Source: Bimuria novae-zelandiae CBS 107.79 (lineage: Eukaryota > Ascomycota > Dothideomycetes > Pleosporales > Didymosphaeriaceae). Taken from it: a stretch of DNA of 64,000 nt. The position numbers were made by a program, and so were the translations under genes. Each line of letters starts with the position of its first letter. Position 1 is the stretch's first letter. Positions 23,301 through 34,699 of the stretch are shown here, piece after piece. Below the pieces are notes generated by a model. That model did not search any database and was not told the origin of the DNA. It was given only the letters and a program-made list of their open reading frames with translations. The DNA lies in the NCBI GenBank assembly GCA_010015655.1, contig ML976659.1, positions 1,520,659 to 1,584,658 of the forward strand. Direction: 5' to 3'.

Positions 23301-25440
23301 GTAATTGATTCCTGGTGTCCATAGATCGTGAGGGTGGTTTCGACCTCGTATTTAATGGTTGCTTTACCGGGTATTAGTTGTCTATTCGCGACATAGATAG
23401 CATAGGGTATGGCCTTCTTACGCTTATAGAGTCCCGCTCTATTAAGTGCTTTCCTTAACACATAGCTTTCCTGTGCTCCTGAGTCCAGCATGGCTTTTAT
23501 TTATGTTTCTTTAAGCTATACTGGTAGCTTAATTAATGCCTGACTATTCGTGGCATTTAGTTCCTTGAAGGCGTTTTCTCGCCTAAGCCTAGGTCTAAAA
23601 AAGATATTTTCTTCGTAACTGGCTCTGTGGGTTTAAGGTGTCCTTCCTTCTTTCTCCTTTAAGGCTACTACTAGGCCTCTTCTAGGATAGCTTCACCGTC
23701 TTCTTCCTTTGTTACCGTTTCAATCCTAAGGGTCGTGGTCCCTTTTAGTACGCGATTAAACCTATACTTGTCTTTTTACTCCCTATATTCCTTATAGTTA
23801 GGGTGTAAGCATGTTTGCTATTTATCTAACGCGTATTTTCTATTAACTAGTAGTAATAGCGCTTAGTTTAGTGCTTAGTTAAGGTGTAGAAAGTATCGCG
23901 TTTTACGTTTATCTTAGAGGTGAACGTCGCAATAGTTAATAGGGCAGTTAAACTACTCCTATCTATATTATTAGTATATTCGGGGAAAGTAGCTGTATTC
24001 CTTAGCTTAGTAATAAATAGTATATTAATCTTCTTTATAAAGGGTCTATTGTATAGTCTCATGCGTAGGGTTGCGGTGGTCCAGGTCGTACTATAGTTTT
24101 TAGTTTAGGCTTTTGTTTAGGTACTTCTTCTTAGGGTCTTCGTGGGCGTAATGGTGGTCCGCCATTTCTCGTGCTGCTTTACTAACCAGGTTAGGTTAGT
24201 AAGCATGAAAAAATGCTTCTACGTAGTCTTATTATTCTACCGCCGTAAACCCGAAGTCTCCTTCTTGAGGTTAGTATTTTTCCAAGAAGTCGAAAACGTT
24301 CGTTGTCTTGCTAGTAACTAGCTTGTTCTAGCTAGGGTGAAGTATAGAAGATTGAGGCATTAGTTCCTTCTCCTTTTTATTTTTGTCCAAACTTTCGTTT
24401 ACATCCTTATAGAGTCGTAAGTCAGGTAATTCTGATCGCTCTAAGTCTTTATCTTAGATATTAAGTTACTTAACAGCGTCTATTACTTACTATTTCTTGT
24501 TGATTGCGTCTGCATCTGCGACGGATAGTACGTTTAACTATCTAATAACCTTATTCTTAGATCTGCAGTTCCTGGCGATGTAGCCTAGTTTACTATATAT
24601 AAAACATAGGCGCGTCCTAGTCCCCTTACGTTAGGTTCTATCTAGGTTACGCTAGTTAGGCTTTCGGAGGCCTATAGCCTTTCCTGTTCCCTTTTCTAGG
24701 TTATTAAACTAGACATCTTCTATAGGTTAAGGTCCGTAATAGTTACGTTACTAGCGTTAAGGTATTTTTGGCGGCGCTCTATAGACTACAAGTGCCTATT
24801 ATTTAAAACTAACGTTCCTTAGGTCCTTGCGTAGTTCTTCTTGCAATGCGAACTATTCCCTATTAATGCGGATAGTCTCTTTGTATAGTTCTTCTAAGGT
24901 CTCTATCTTTACACTACTACGCAGGAGTTCCTCGCGCACATTACGTTTAAGGCCTTATTTATATATTATCTTAAGAAATTTATCCTCCTAGTCAAGTTGC
25001 ACGGCGTACTTGCGGAATTTAGCTATATACTTGGCTATAAATCGTTGCTATCGGATTGTCTAGATTGCACGCTCAGTAATAGCGGTTTTATTAGCAATTC
25101 TAAATATTTATTAAAGGCATTTCTTAAAGTTAGCGTAGTCCTCGATAATATTAATAGCATCTTTGTTACTATTAATATAGTCTTTATCCTCGTTGTCGTA
25201 ATCCATGTCTAAGTATTTAACTAGGTAAAGATAGATCTATTCTTTAGCGCTTCCTCGCATATAAGTCGCTGTAAAGATAACCTTCTTTTTATCTTTAAGG
25301 TCTTAGTTTTGGTTAAAGAAGTAGAGGTCTAGTTACAATAGCCAGATATTAAGGAGGGTATAATTGCCATTATATAAATTAGGTTTGTGTGCCTTGTTCT
25401 TGCCATCCCCCATAGGGGTGACATAGTTATCCGAAGCCAT
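20334..25440 (-). pseudogene. Gypsy gag-pol, RIP-inactivated
   Basis: Minus strand in order: gag from ATG 25438-25440 (MASDNYVTPMGDG); a zinc knuckle near 24600-24560 reading CFIYSKLGYIARNC, in which the second Cys and the His have become Tyr; aspartic protease at 23249-23491 (MLDSGAQESYVL, catalytic DSG kept); reverse transcriptase near 22650-22300 (VMPFGLTNAPATF, TYLNDILIF with the first Asp of the Y-x-D-D box now Asn); RNase H (KFTPKELRYEVHDKELLAI); integrase with the HHCC-like region and core (21500-20900, QTDGQIERTN); chromodomain start EVEKILRHTD...KGY at 20420-20334, then the Copia insertion. Stops are TAG/TAA throughout. An eroded second copy of the 3' pol part lies at 40130-41567. 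Confidence 0.92.
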
Positions 25441-25487
25441 GGAAGAGTTAGGGGTCCTGTTAGTACTCTTGTTAAGGGTGTTCAAAA

Positions 25488-25921
25488 TGTTAGGTTCCAT
25501 CTAGGATAGCTGGTCCTAAACGGGCTATGGTTAGTTCTTGGGCAAGAGTACTAGTAAGACAAGAGAGGGTCGTAGTAATAGCTTGCGCTTGTCACTAGGG
25601 CGTTAGTATTAAAGGTATATATAGCATAATTAAATTAACAAGGTTGCTTATTCAGATCCAAACAATAGATTAATAAACAAGATTAAACACAAATATCCGG
25701 GAGGGATATTCGAGCTCTCTATATACTACGTAAATCCTGCCATCCTCTATCTTCCTGCCATCCGGGATAGCTTCACCATCCGGGACGGTCTCGCCATCCG
25801 GGATGGTTTTGCTTGGCGGGATGGCATGTCACGTGACCTCGGCTGAACAGCCCCGCCGAGTGTTACCCTTGCTGAGGACCCGTTTGGCCCTCCGCGTCTC
25901 GTACATGTTCAGATCCTAACA
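25488..25921 (-). repeat. 5' LTR of the Gypsy element
   Basis: It is 434 bp with three 18-bp units at 25758-25811. The target duplication GTAAA follows at 25922-25926, where the Fot1-like transposase resumes. Confidence 0.9.
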
Positions 25922-26847
25922 GTAAACCCCAATATTATACTTAATAGGTTCCGCCACATAACTTCTAAGGACTTAGAATCAGATTCCTCTGCTTCTATAG
26001 CTTATTTTGTAAAAGATTAGCTTAAAGCTTGCAGTACACTGCGTGCAGAGGCGAAGGATCCGCGCAGTGTAGGTGCGCGGAAGCTAGGTCAAACTATCTA
26101 CTACCTCTTAACCTAAATTAAGCTCTTTTATAGCGAAAATAATAGCTTGCGTAAGAAGCTATACTAGAACAAGAAGCGCAAGAAGCAGGCTAGCAGGCAA
26201 TTAAATCTATAATAATATTAGGAGTATTATAGTAGAGCGATAATATAGTTACCTAGAGCCTTTTAAGAGGCGCGCGCTCGCGCAGCTATTACAGAATAAG
26301 AGAGGCAAGATAAGGAACTAGAAAAGGCTAAGATAAAGGAGTTAGCTCATGCTAATAAGATATATAAGGAGAAGATTATAGAAGAGAAGCGTAAGAAGCG
26401 GGTAAGGGAGAAGGTAGAGCAAGACTAGGTTAACGTAGAGAAGCGCGCAGGTATAGAGGAACGTAAAGCTAAAAGAAAGCGTAAAAAAGAAAAACGCGAC
26501 GCTGGAAAAGCGCTATAATTATCTTAAAAAGGTAAACGCAAGGCCTTACAAGCTATAGCACCTAAAAAGAAGTAGAAACGTAGTGCTATAGCTACTTATA
26601 GTTAACTTATTATTCGTGAGCGTTCCCTAACTCCTAAGCTTAAAAAGAGCAGCCGCGGCCGCAAAATTAGACTAAAGAGGATGTAGCAGGCATTAAAATA
26701 ATCGCATAAAGCTATAGAATAAACTATTAAAAGTTCTTACAATAATAGCTATTGTATGTGGCTCTACAGCCTCATGTCTGTGGTGGGCGTGAAGGTGCCG
26801 GAGCGGGCGTTCGGTGACTCCGGGCGTTCGGTGCACAGACACAGTAG

Positions 26848-27405
26848 AGGGTCTCGACCAAGCCACAACATACCTGTCGAGCCAGAGCTCCATGTACCGC
26901 GCGCACGGCCTTCCCAACATGCAGCACCATATACGAGCTGCCGCAGGTTCTGAAACGCTTTCGCATAGTCAAGGTCTTCCAATGTCGCAGCGACCACAGC
27001 TACCCATCCCGCAGCCGTCTCCTGCACAAACTTCCCGAAGACCAGCGTCTACGTTCGACCCAAGTCAGCACCGGTGGTTTAATCAAACTTTCGGTTCCTT
27101 TCAATGATGCCCAAATCACAGCAACGACCGAGGCACTTACAGCTCAAATTGCCGCATCTAATTCGATAAATACCACAGATAGCGCGATTTGCTATTCTGG
27201 TGTTTTGTCTACCACCACTGATAATGCAGTCTCGACTGCTACTCTTTTCAACTTCAGCACTTCTCCGCTTTTTGATGAAGCGCACGCACAGCCAACCTAT
27301 TTCAAACTCTCAAGACAGCCTACAGTAAGCCAACAATTATTGTTCCCCGAACGCAACGACCCTAACGACTCGACCGATGCTACAAAAGAATCTCTACAGC
27401 CTTAG
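26848..27405 (+). pseudogene. Unrecognised open frame lacking a start, at the edge of element 3
   Basis: The frame is open for 185 codons, beginning directly after the TA target site of Fot element 3 (a TAG formed by that TA closes it upstream) and ending LQP-stop at 27403-27405. There is no ATG near its beginning. Base composition is normal and there is no sign of RIP. Readable stretches are STIYELPQVLKRFRIVKVF and GGLIKLSVPFNDAQITATTE; the second half is Ser/Thr-rich. It may be the 3' part of a gene cut by element 3, or chance. No family recognised. Confidence 0.35.
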
Positions 27406-29114
27406 CTCTAGCTCTCGGAGCTCCTTGGGTGGTAGTGGGACGACTTTGGTGAACGGTCACCGCTATGCCTTACGGACAACCCCGTTACCTCGAAGAATCT
27501 ACTAGCCCAGTACCTACCAGCTCAATAAATAAATAGCTATTTAAATAAAGAACTATCCTTTTAGTCGCCTTTGCACATATGCTTAGCTTATTATATACAC
27601 CTTTTAAATATTATTAACTTTAATTAACGTCCCTCTCCATGCGTACTAAAAAATTAGAGTGATACTTTAACTTTACAGAACTATAACTATCGCACATTTT
27701 AAGCACTATCAGGAATCTATACAAATAATTATTTAATAGCCTTCTCTTAACGTTGGGAGCTCTTTAGTTCCTTAAAATACGCTCATACTGTTGCTTTCTG
27801 GCCTGATTCGCTCAGAGCCCTCTTTTGTGGCAAAACATCGTCCCTTCACCATATCGCCACCACCAAGCTCTAGCTTCCCTATAATACTTACTTAAGGCGT
27901 GAACGAAGGGCGCATCAAAAGTCACATCTACGTTGTGCGTGCGCTGAGACTCTATACTTTCAGAAAAAGCGATACTCGAACACCTTGTTAGGATGCCGAA
28001 GAACATTAATGTCAACGTCGACAACTATGATGTGAACGACGAACTTGTGGCAACCTAAGCGACCTATTGCCTGGCCCTAAAAAAACAGACCCCTTTCGTA
28101 AACTGATTAAGGCGTGGGGAATTATAACCTTACGTAACGGCCTCCTATACCTCGCTGAATGGCCTTATAGAGAGTGTTTATACCCTGGGTGTGTTCGGGA
28201 ATACTGGAGGAAGGCTGTCAAGGTAAATTGTGATCTGTAGGCCGTATAGCCATTGATCTAGCTGTATTCAAGTGTAGTATTCCTGCTGCGCTCTCCACGG
28301 GCCAGCAGTAGGGTCTATTTACATGACGTATCTATGATCCTGTTGAGGTAAGAGGTGCTTGATAAGATGAGGAAGCAGCACCAGACCACCGCCACGTGGC
28401 ACATCTGATCCGCGTCTCCTCATAACCGTGACAAAGGCAGCTGCGCAGCCGGAGGAACCAGAGCTCAACGACTAGTCGCCCCGATAGTATATGTTTACAT
28501 TTAAATGTATATTTTAGTGTAGAATTACACCTTCAGTGTTGTGAGGACGGGCACGGTCTCCTGCATCTAGAGAAGTAGATAAGGTAAGTTGGCTCTATTT
28601 CAGCTACACTAAGATGAGGAGACTGTAGGTACATAGGCTCTCAGCGCTTTTGTGCGCTCGTCGGAACGGAACAACTATCCATCTGAGGTAACTGCGCTGG
28701 GTGCGCGAGCAGCCGCCACAGGGTGTAAGGCAGTTGCGCCTCGTACGCGACCTGCCGGCATGCCAGGCCGTCACAAGTGTTACTATGCTATATCTATTTT
28801 TATAGACAAAATGCACCAGAATATAATACTATTGAATAAGTTAAGGAACGATGAGAAATAACGTTACTTTAGATAGCTTCTTAGGCTAATATGTGAGCTG
28901 CCGCTAGAGCCAAAAAGGAAGTAAGAATGGCGTAACTAGTCGAGCTGTATACTTGCCCCGGTTTGATGGCGATATGCTAACGCCCTGCCTTAGCTGCAGA
29001 TAATCACTGTCGACACGTTAGCACACTACTATACGATTTGGCAGGAAAGAGAATGGCACGACTTACTATTCTCCTTGACCAACTGCGCGACACTCCCCTA
29101 GACGTGCCTTAGTT
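27406..29114. other. Non-coding or eroded interval
   Basis: 27541-27780 is RIP-like and TpA-rich. 27790-29100 has normal composition, but short frames only (for example 27812-28024 minus and 28652-28861 plus) with no recognisable motif. I see no gene I can support. Confidence 0.4.
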
Positions 29115-29807
29115 CTATCTTTTATTTTCTTCTTGTTTTCCTTGTTCTTCTTTCTCTTCTTCAAGATACGAACTAATGCCAAGATAGGTACCGTGCCCAG
29201 GTCTGGGGCGTGCTCTCACTGTGGCCTTAATTGCATCCACCAAGGCTTCTCTTGGATACGCGTCGAAATAGTCCATCCAACCAAATCCTTCCTCCGAGTC
29301 ATCATGCGCTTGATTTGCGACGCTATCAGCAATTAGGCGTCTAAGAGGCGATGTAGAAGGGGTGCCCTTGTAGATGATATCGACGCTGTTGGGTCCCAGA
29401 TTCCACCCAAAACTCTTTATTGCCGCTAGTACAGTCTTCACCAGTGCATTTTTATACTTCGCGTCGATAATCTCCTCTCCGAAGACGTATGCTTCTGCAA
29501 GCATGACGAAGATTTTCTCTGCTTCCCCAGCCACCTTTTCACGTGCGCCTTCGCCCGCATGGTATAGCTTGATTTGAATGTTGTCAGAGTAAAGCCATTT
29601 GATATAGTCGCTGACCGTTTGGACTGAGTAACCTGCAAGATCGATAATATCTGGTTGTTCTCTCAATTCAGTCCACTTTGGCTTCATAGCTCTTTGGAAA
29701 AAACCCGAGCTCTTGCAAAGGACACCTAGATGGACATTGAGGGCTTTCGTATCACCCGCTTCTTTCGTGACCTTTAACTTGATGATTTTGTCGGTCGGCC
29801 TGGCCTG
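29115..29807 (-). pseudogene. BTB/POZ-like protein, 5' end unclear
   Basis: The minus-strand frame is open from 29807 to the stop at 29115. It begins with KVTKEAGDTKALNVHLGVLC, KSSGFFQRAMKPKW, then IIDLAGYSVQTVSDYIKWLY, which fits the fungal BTB fold (inner strand, 'resist-then-helix' and Y-x-x-W-L-Y). A helical C-terminal part follows (AEAYVFGEEIIDAKYKNALV), then an acidic/Gln-Glu tail. An in-frame TAA at 29808-29810 cuts off the first BTB strand. Either an upstream exon is spliced on (an AG is present but the branch-like CTAAC is too close), or the 5' part is lost. The internal Met at 29687 would start mid-domain. Fot element 4 begins about 190 bases upstream. Such BTB proteins are numerous in fungi; partners unknown. 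Confidence 0.65.
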
Positions 29808-30001
29808 TTAGTTACGCAAAATAGATATTTGGTTCGCCAGTATCTTACTCCATGTCATTTGCAACTTGTAATCAGACGCAAATAAGATCCACTCATGAAA
29901 CAAGATCTGTGGAAGAATTGTTTTGGGACTAAATATTCAGAAAGGTGGCCACAAGCGTGGATTTTTCGGTATTCGGTCAGTGCCCCGACAAGTGCGGGGT
30001 A

Positions 30002-33000
30002 CCGTGCCTTGGCAGTCAATGCGCATCATCAGTCAATGCGCACCCCCCACTAAAACACCTCTGCCTTCAACACCACCTACAGTAGCTAATATGGGGTCTA
30101 TTAAGGCTACGCTTATAGCTATTAAATTACTAAGCTTTAAAGAATTAATTACTTATAGTAAAATTATAAAAAAGTATAGTATTATATAGTCTATGCTTAA
30201 GTAAAGGTACTAGGCTAAAACCTAATCGCGTATAAATAAGGGAATTAATTAATAAAAGCTTAACTACTAGTAAGAGAAAGAGCTAGTAAACTATATAAAA
30301 ATACTTACTAAATAAGGTCTCCTACTTATAAAAGTAATAATTAAGAATTTCGCTACTTATATAGCTTAAACTAGTGTTAGTATAGCTTAGGTTAATTAGT
30401 TTGTTAAGTAGAATAGTAGTTAGCTTATCTTATACTAAATAGTTAGTATAGATAGCAATCGCTATAAGGCTAACTTAAAGGTAAAGTATAGGCTATATTT
30501 TAGCCTTTTATAGCAAAAAATTAGCTAATACAATATCGAGCCTCGCCACACATACAATATAGACGAACAAGGCTTTCTACTTGGCATCACTACTCGCTCA
30601 AAGAGGATCTTTAGTAGGCAGCTGTACGAGAGCAAGGAAGCTAGGCAGGCCATCCAGGATAGTAGCCGCGAGTGGATCTCGCTCCTGGCCTGTATATGCG
30701 CTGATGGATCAGCCATAGATCCAGCCCTTATTTATTAGGCCGCCTCAGGGAGCCTACAGTCGAGCTAGGTAGAAGAAATTAACCCCTAAGAGCATTCTGC
30801 CTTTATTATCTTATTAACCTTTAGCTAGATGAATAATAAGATTAGCCTTATATAGCTTAAGTAAGTGTTTAATTACTATATAAAAAAAAGCTTAATAGTT
30901 ATATTAACTACTTATCCTCGACAGCTATAGATCTCATGTAATAATAGAGTTTATTAACTACTATAATAAAAAGAAGATTCTACTAGCAGAATTCTTACCT
31001 TACTTAATATATATACTATAGCTACTTAACGTTTATATATTTAAGTTACTTTTAGTTACCTACTCTATAGAGCTATTAGCATTCCTCTATAGGTGCTAAG
31101 GGCTATTATTAATAGCTAAAAGAGACTTTTTTAGTTCCTTTTAGGCTATTTAGTAGAGCTTTATTAAATAGCTATTAATTTTTAATACTTTTAAGGCTAC
31201 TAGTATATTACCGCTTAATTTAGAAGCTATACTTTAATAATTTACGAAAGCAAGCTAGCCTAAGTAAGAATTAAAAAAAAGTTTAGCCTTAGTACTTAGC
31301 GCTTTTAACTAGAGTCTCCCCCCCAGATTTAACCCAACCCCAGATTTAACCCAGCAAAATCAACACTACGCACGCGATCGCATTGCGCGTCGCGTGCGCT
31401 TTGCCAGCCCCTCTAATAAACTATCTACTAAATAATCCGAACCTTCCGCTTCCTCCTAACTATCTTCTTCTAGTACTACAACCTTTTATAGGCGCCCCCT
31501 TACTTATTTTATTATTAGCTTTGCCTCCTCCTCGCGGGCGATCTGTAACACTTCCGTTATTATATAGATTAATTAACCTTTTAGTTAAACTCTTTTTCCT
31601 TTTTTAGCCTTCTTTTGCTTCTAAAGAAGCTTAGACTAATCTACAATCTACTTAGCTTAAATAGCTATTATAGCATTCTATATTTTGTAGAGGCGTGTTA
31701 TCCGCTCTACGTAGCGTTTTACTAGCAAGAGGACTGCGGGATCCTCGCGAAGCAACTCTATAAATTGCTTATTTAATTTTAGTAGTTCTACTAGCTCTAG
31801 AGGAGAGCTCTATAGTAGAGAAAGATCTAGATTAGTTGCTTATTATAGTATAGCTAGGACAGGTAGTGGCGGGGGTAACTTGCAAGGCAGGTTACTAAGG
31901 ACGCGTATAGGTAACGCAGGCTATAAGCTAGTAGCACGCTATTTACTAAGTATATTTTTCTTTAATATTGCCTTCTCTCGTGCGCAGGATAGTAATTTTA
32001 TCCACTCTAATCGCGGGATATGCTGTAAGCTAAGCCGGGATATTATATACGTCTTATAGGAGTGATACCGTTTAAACGCTGAAAAGATACTAAGATTAAG
32101 AGGTTAGAGAATATATAAGTAATAAGCAGGCATAATTAGAAGATTAATCTAATTTCTTATATAGTAGGCGATAAAATCTGCGCGTATATAACTTCTATGT
32201 CTATCCGCGATAAGTAAACGCTAGCGCCCCGCAGCCTTATCGCGGGTTAATAGATTAAATACTCTCTTTAGCCATTCTAGACCCAGGTTATTTAATGTTT
32301 AGCCATTCTTACTAGTAGCAAAATGCCACCCTAGAGGCGATTACTTATTAATCTATCGTGTATTAATATTATTTCTTTTAAAGATTAGGAGGGAAGCCAG
32401 CGCTTCGCCTATAGCATTAATATACTTAATATCTGTAACCTATTCTTGCTTCCTAGCAATTACTTTATCCTTTTAAGCAGCATTAAGGTACACTAATACC
32501 TTTATAATCTGCTCCTTACTAACACTAAATCCTAACTTATCTATATTCTATATATCCGAAGGGAGGTACGCATGCTCCTCTATTTTTAAAGCTATTGCAT
32601 TAAACCAGCGCTCTACACGCGCGTAGGATGCTCCTTCCTTTTATAAATGCTTAAGAAGCCTAGCAAATACCCCTTTTATTTTAGGGTTCCTCTTTTAGAA
32701 ACGTGTAATCTATTTATTATTAATATAAGAAAGTAATTATAAAGAAAGGGTTAGTTATAACGCGTGCGTAACGCGTACGGCCCGCATAAGAAGGGTAAGC
32801 TCCTTTAGGATTAAGTAGGTAATTTAGGTTCTAGTAATAGTGTAGTTCTTAATCTATTATACAAGAGTCTTTTCTTTTGTGTTTAATAGGATCTAAGCTA
32901 TTTTGTGGCTTACAGACTGCGTTAAGCTATTATAATGCCTACGGTGTAAGGTGCGTCGCGAAACTTCAAAGAAGTCTGCAGCAGAATTTAAAGAAGAAAA

Positions 33001-33981
33001 ATCTTTATTTTAAAAGGTATATAAAGCCTTCTGTATTTAAATTTCGCGATTTAATTATCTTTTTAGTGTTTAGGGAGGCATTAGTGGGGATAACGCGTGA
33101 TGCATGCGCGTCGCGTGCTTTTACTGGGTTAAATCTGGGGTTGGGTCAAATCTGGGGGGGAGACTCTAGAGGAAAATTAATAAGCTTATTAAGCCTATAG
33201 TAGCTATAGGAGGTAGTGACAAAGTAAAGAAGCTAAGCTAGACTATACACTTAATTACTATTAAGAAATAGTTAGTAGAGTATAAGAATAAGGGACTACG
33301 TATAGCCCTAGGTAGTAAGAAGAGGCATAGTAAGTATAGCAAGCCTCTATAGCAAGATTAGCCTAATAAATACTATAGAGTGGCAACTTTCTGATCCCTA
33401 AGGAGTGTATAAAAAGCACGTAATTATCTATAGCAAAGAGAGGTCGAAAAGAAGCAACTATAACTATAAAAAGCTAAGGAAGCTAAAGCTTAAAGGGCTA
33501 GCTAGTAGTTTAAGGCTAGGCTTCTTAAAAAGAGGCGCGTTATAAAGGCTAAGACTTAAGTAGCTTAAGTAAAGGAGAAAGCTAATTAGGTAGTTAAGTA
33601 AGTATAAAAGTAGTAGGCTTATAAAGCTTAGTAATAACTTTAGAATTATTTAAAACTTGCTAAAAGGGAAAGCAAAAAGGCTATAAAGCTACTTTAAAGA
33701 GTAATTTAGAAAAAAAAGTATAGTATTAAGGCTATAAATACTATTAAGGCTAAAGGTACTATATCGCGACGCCTATAGCTTTAGTTATAAAGGGGCCATA
33801 ATATTAAAACTCTAAATAGATTTTTATAGCTAGAATTAATTCTTAAGCTCTATAGAGCTCTCCGCTAGAAAATCTCGTGAATAGAGCTATTGTGTAGAGC
33901 TCTATAGCCTCATGTTCTGTTAAGTTGTTTTGGTGGGGGGTGCGCATTGACTGATGATGCGCATTGACTGCCAAGGCACGG
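30002..33981 (+). mobile_element. Fot1/pogo-like transposon, element 4, containing element 5
   Basis: Terminal inverted repeats of about 50 bp begin ccgtgccttggcagtcaatg and include an internal direct repeat of cagtcaatgcgcat. TA lies at 30000-30001 and 33982-33983. Without element 5 it is about 2123 bp, the same size as elements 1-3. The transposase on the plus strand starts MGSIKATLIAIKLL (ATG 30091) and has YNIDEQGFLLG (first Asp), FSRQLYESKEARQAIQDSS, ICADGSAIDPALIY, then eroded DDE sequence to 31309. It resumes after 33168 with a Lys-rich coiled-coil tail. A closed hairpin (ccccgacaagtgcgggg) sits just outside the left TA. Confidence 0.9.
31312..33166 (-). mobile_element. Fot1/pogo-like transposon, element 5, nested in element 4
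   Basis: Inverted ends begin gagtctcccccccagattta and continue for about 43 bases, with a repeated gatttaaccca motif. TA lies at 31310-31311 and 33167-33168. It is 1855 bp. The minus-strand transposase is eroded: GWHFATSKNG, LGLEWLKRVFNLLTRDKA and LLIADRHRSY (second catalytic Asp kept) are visible near 32350-32200. The terminal repeat family differs from elements 1-4. Confidence 0.85.
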
Positions 33982-33983
33982 TA

Positions 33984-34690
33984 CTGTCAGACGCACGTGA
34001 AAGCGGCCAGAGGCTGCGAGCTACAACGCCTAGAGCACTCGGACTTAGGCAATTAAGTATACTACTGCGTATTCTACTACACAACGCCAATACCTTTCGC
34101 GATTCTCGCGGATGCTTTTCTAGAGCGGTACATCATACTCCTTATCAGCAGACTTGCCAACAATCAATTCGCTGTCAGAGCGAGAAAGTGCGCTTCAATT
34201 ACCGCACTAGGTGTCCAAGCTCCTTATACGAGGCCGTAAGTCGAGATAACTGCAAGAAGCGTACCCGTAGACCTCCCGCTAGCACCTGCATTTCAAGCAC
34301 CACTACAGGCCAATCAGGGCACTCCTTCGGATGGCACTCGCAGGCCTATGCATTTCGGAATGTTACGTTGCGGCGTACACGAACCAAGCAAGTTTTTCGC
34401 ATAACAGGTCGCAGATTCCTAACTAGAGACGCCCCCTGCCCCCGCTTTAACTATTCCTGCTGATGACGCGTGTTGGTGGTGTGGAGTAGTAGTAAGACTA
34501 GGGATGTGGTGTTGCCACAGTTCTGCAGGAGCCATCAGCCGTCTAAGCTTTCCACTTTTCGCGTACAATACCCTAACATTACCCAAAGCATCAGGAGTGC
34601 AACTCCCAAAGAACGTTAACCATAGAGATCAAGGCAAACTCAGATAGCCATATAGACGTTTGAAGATCAGCAGCCGTTTACTACGATAAT
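33984..34690. other. Gene-like but unresolved segment
   Basis: Composition is normal. A 169-codon plus frame (33954-34463) begins inside the transposon end and is rich in Arg/Thr/Cys, more like a shadow frame. Another plus frame has coding-like runs (VPVDLPLAPAFQAPLQANQ) broken by a few stops. I cannot assign a gene. Confidence 0.35.
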
Positions 34691-34699
34691 TCAACAAAC

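Larger units (their letters stand above)
13689..25921 (-). mobile_element. Chromodomain Gypsy LTR retrotransposon, split by Copia
   Basis: LTRs are at 13689-14140 (452 bp) and 25488-25921 (434 bp), both tgttagg...cctaaca. The target duplication GTAAA is at 13684-13688 and 25922-25926. Coding is on the minus strand, so 25488-25921 is the 5' LTR. A polypurine tract (revcomp of 14141-14156, gaaagaggggaggtga) precedes the 3' LTR. Without the Copia insertion it is about 6.8 kb. The chromodomain at the end of pol puts it with fungal chromoviruses. An extra antisense reading frame lies between pol and the 3' LTR. Confidence 0.92.
12472..26844 (+). mobile_element. Fot1/pogo-like transposon, element 3, split by a Gypsy element
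   Basis: Inverted ends begin ctgtgtctgtgcaccaaacg at the left, with one mismatch in the first 20 bases to the inverse at the right. TA lies at 12470-12471 and 26845-26846. Subtracting the Gypsy insertion and its 5-bp duplication leaves about 2135 bp, matching elements 1 and 2. The transposase is in two parts, 12590-13688 and 25927 to about 26699. Motifs are YNIDEKGFA (first Asp kept), ICADGTALPPGII, SSPSGWTNNNIGLAWLEQVF, LLIINSYSSHLT (second Asp now Asn) and LLDVICFKSLSSNYSSELD (third Asp kept). It resumes after the insertion with NPNIILNRF and a basic coiled-coil tail. Confidence 0.9.

Noticed and set aside
29984..30000. Hairpin ccccgacaagtgcgggg as a terminator
   Set aside because: It sits at a transposon target site and not after a gene; a remnant of another transposon end is more likely.
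33954..34463. 169-codon plus-strand frame
   Set aside because: It begins inside the terminal repeat of Fot element 4, is unusually rich in Arg, Thr and Cys, and has no recognisable domain. Another frame in the same place looks at least as coding-like.
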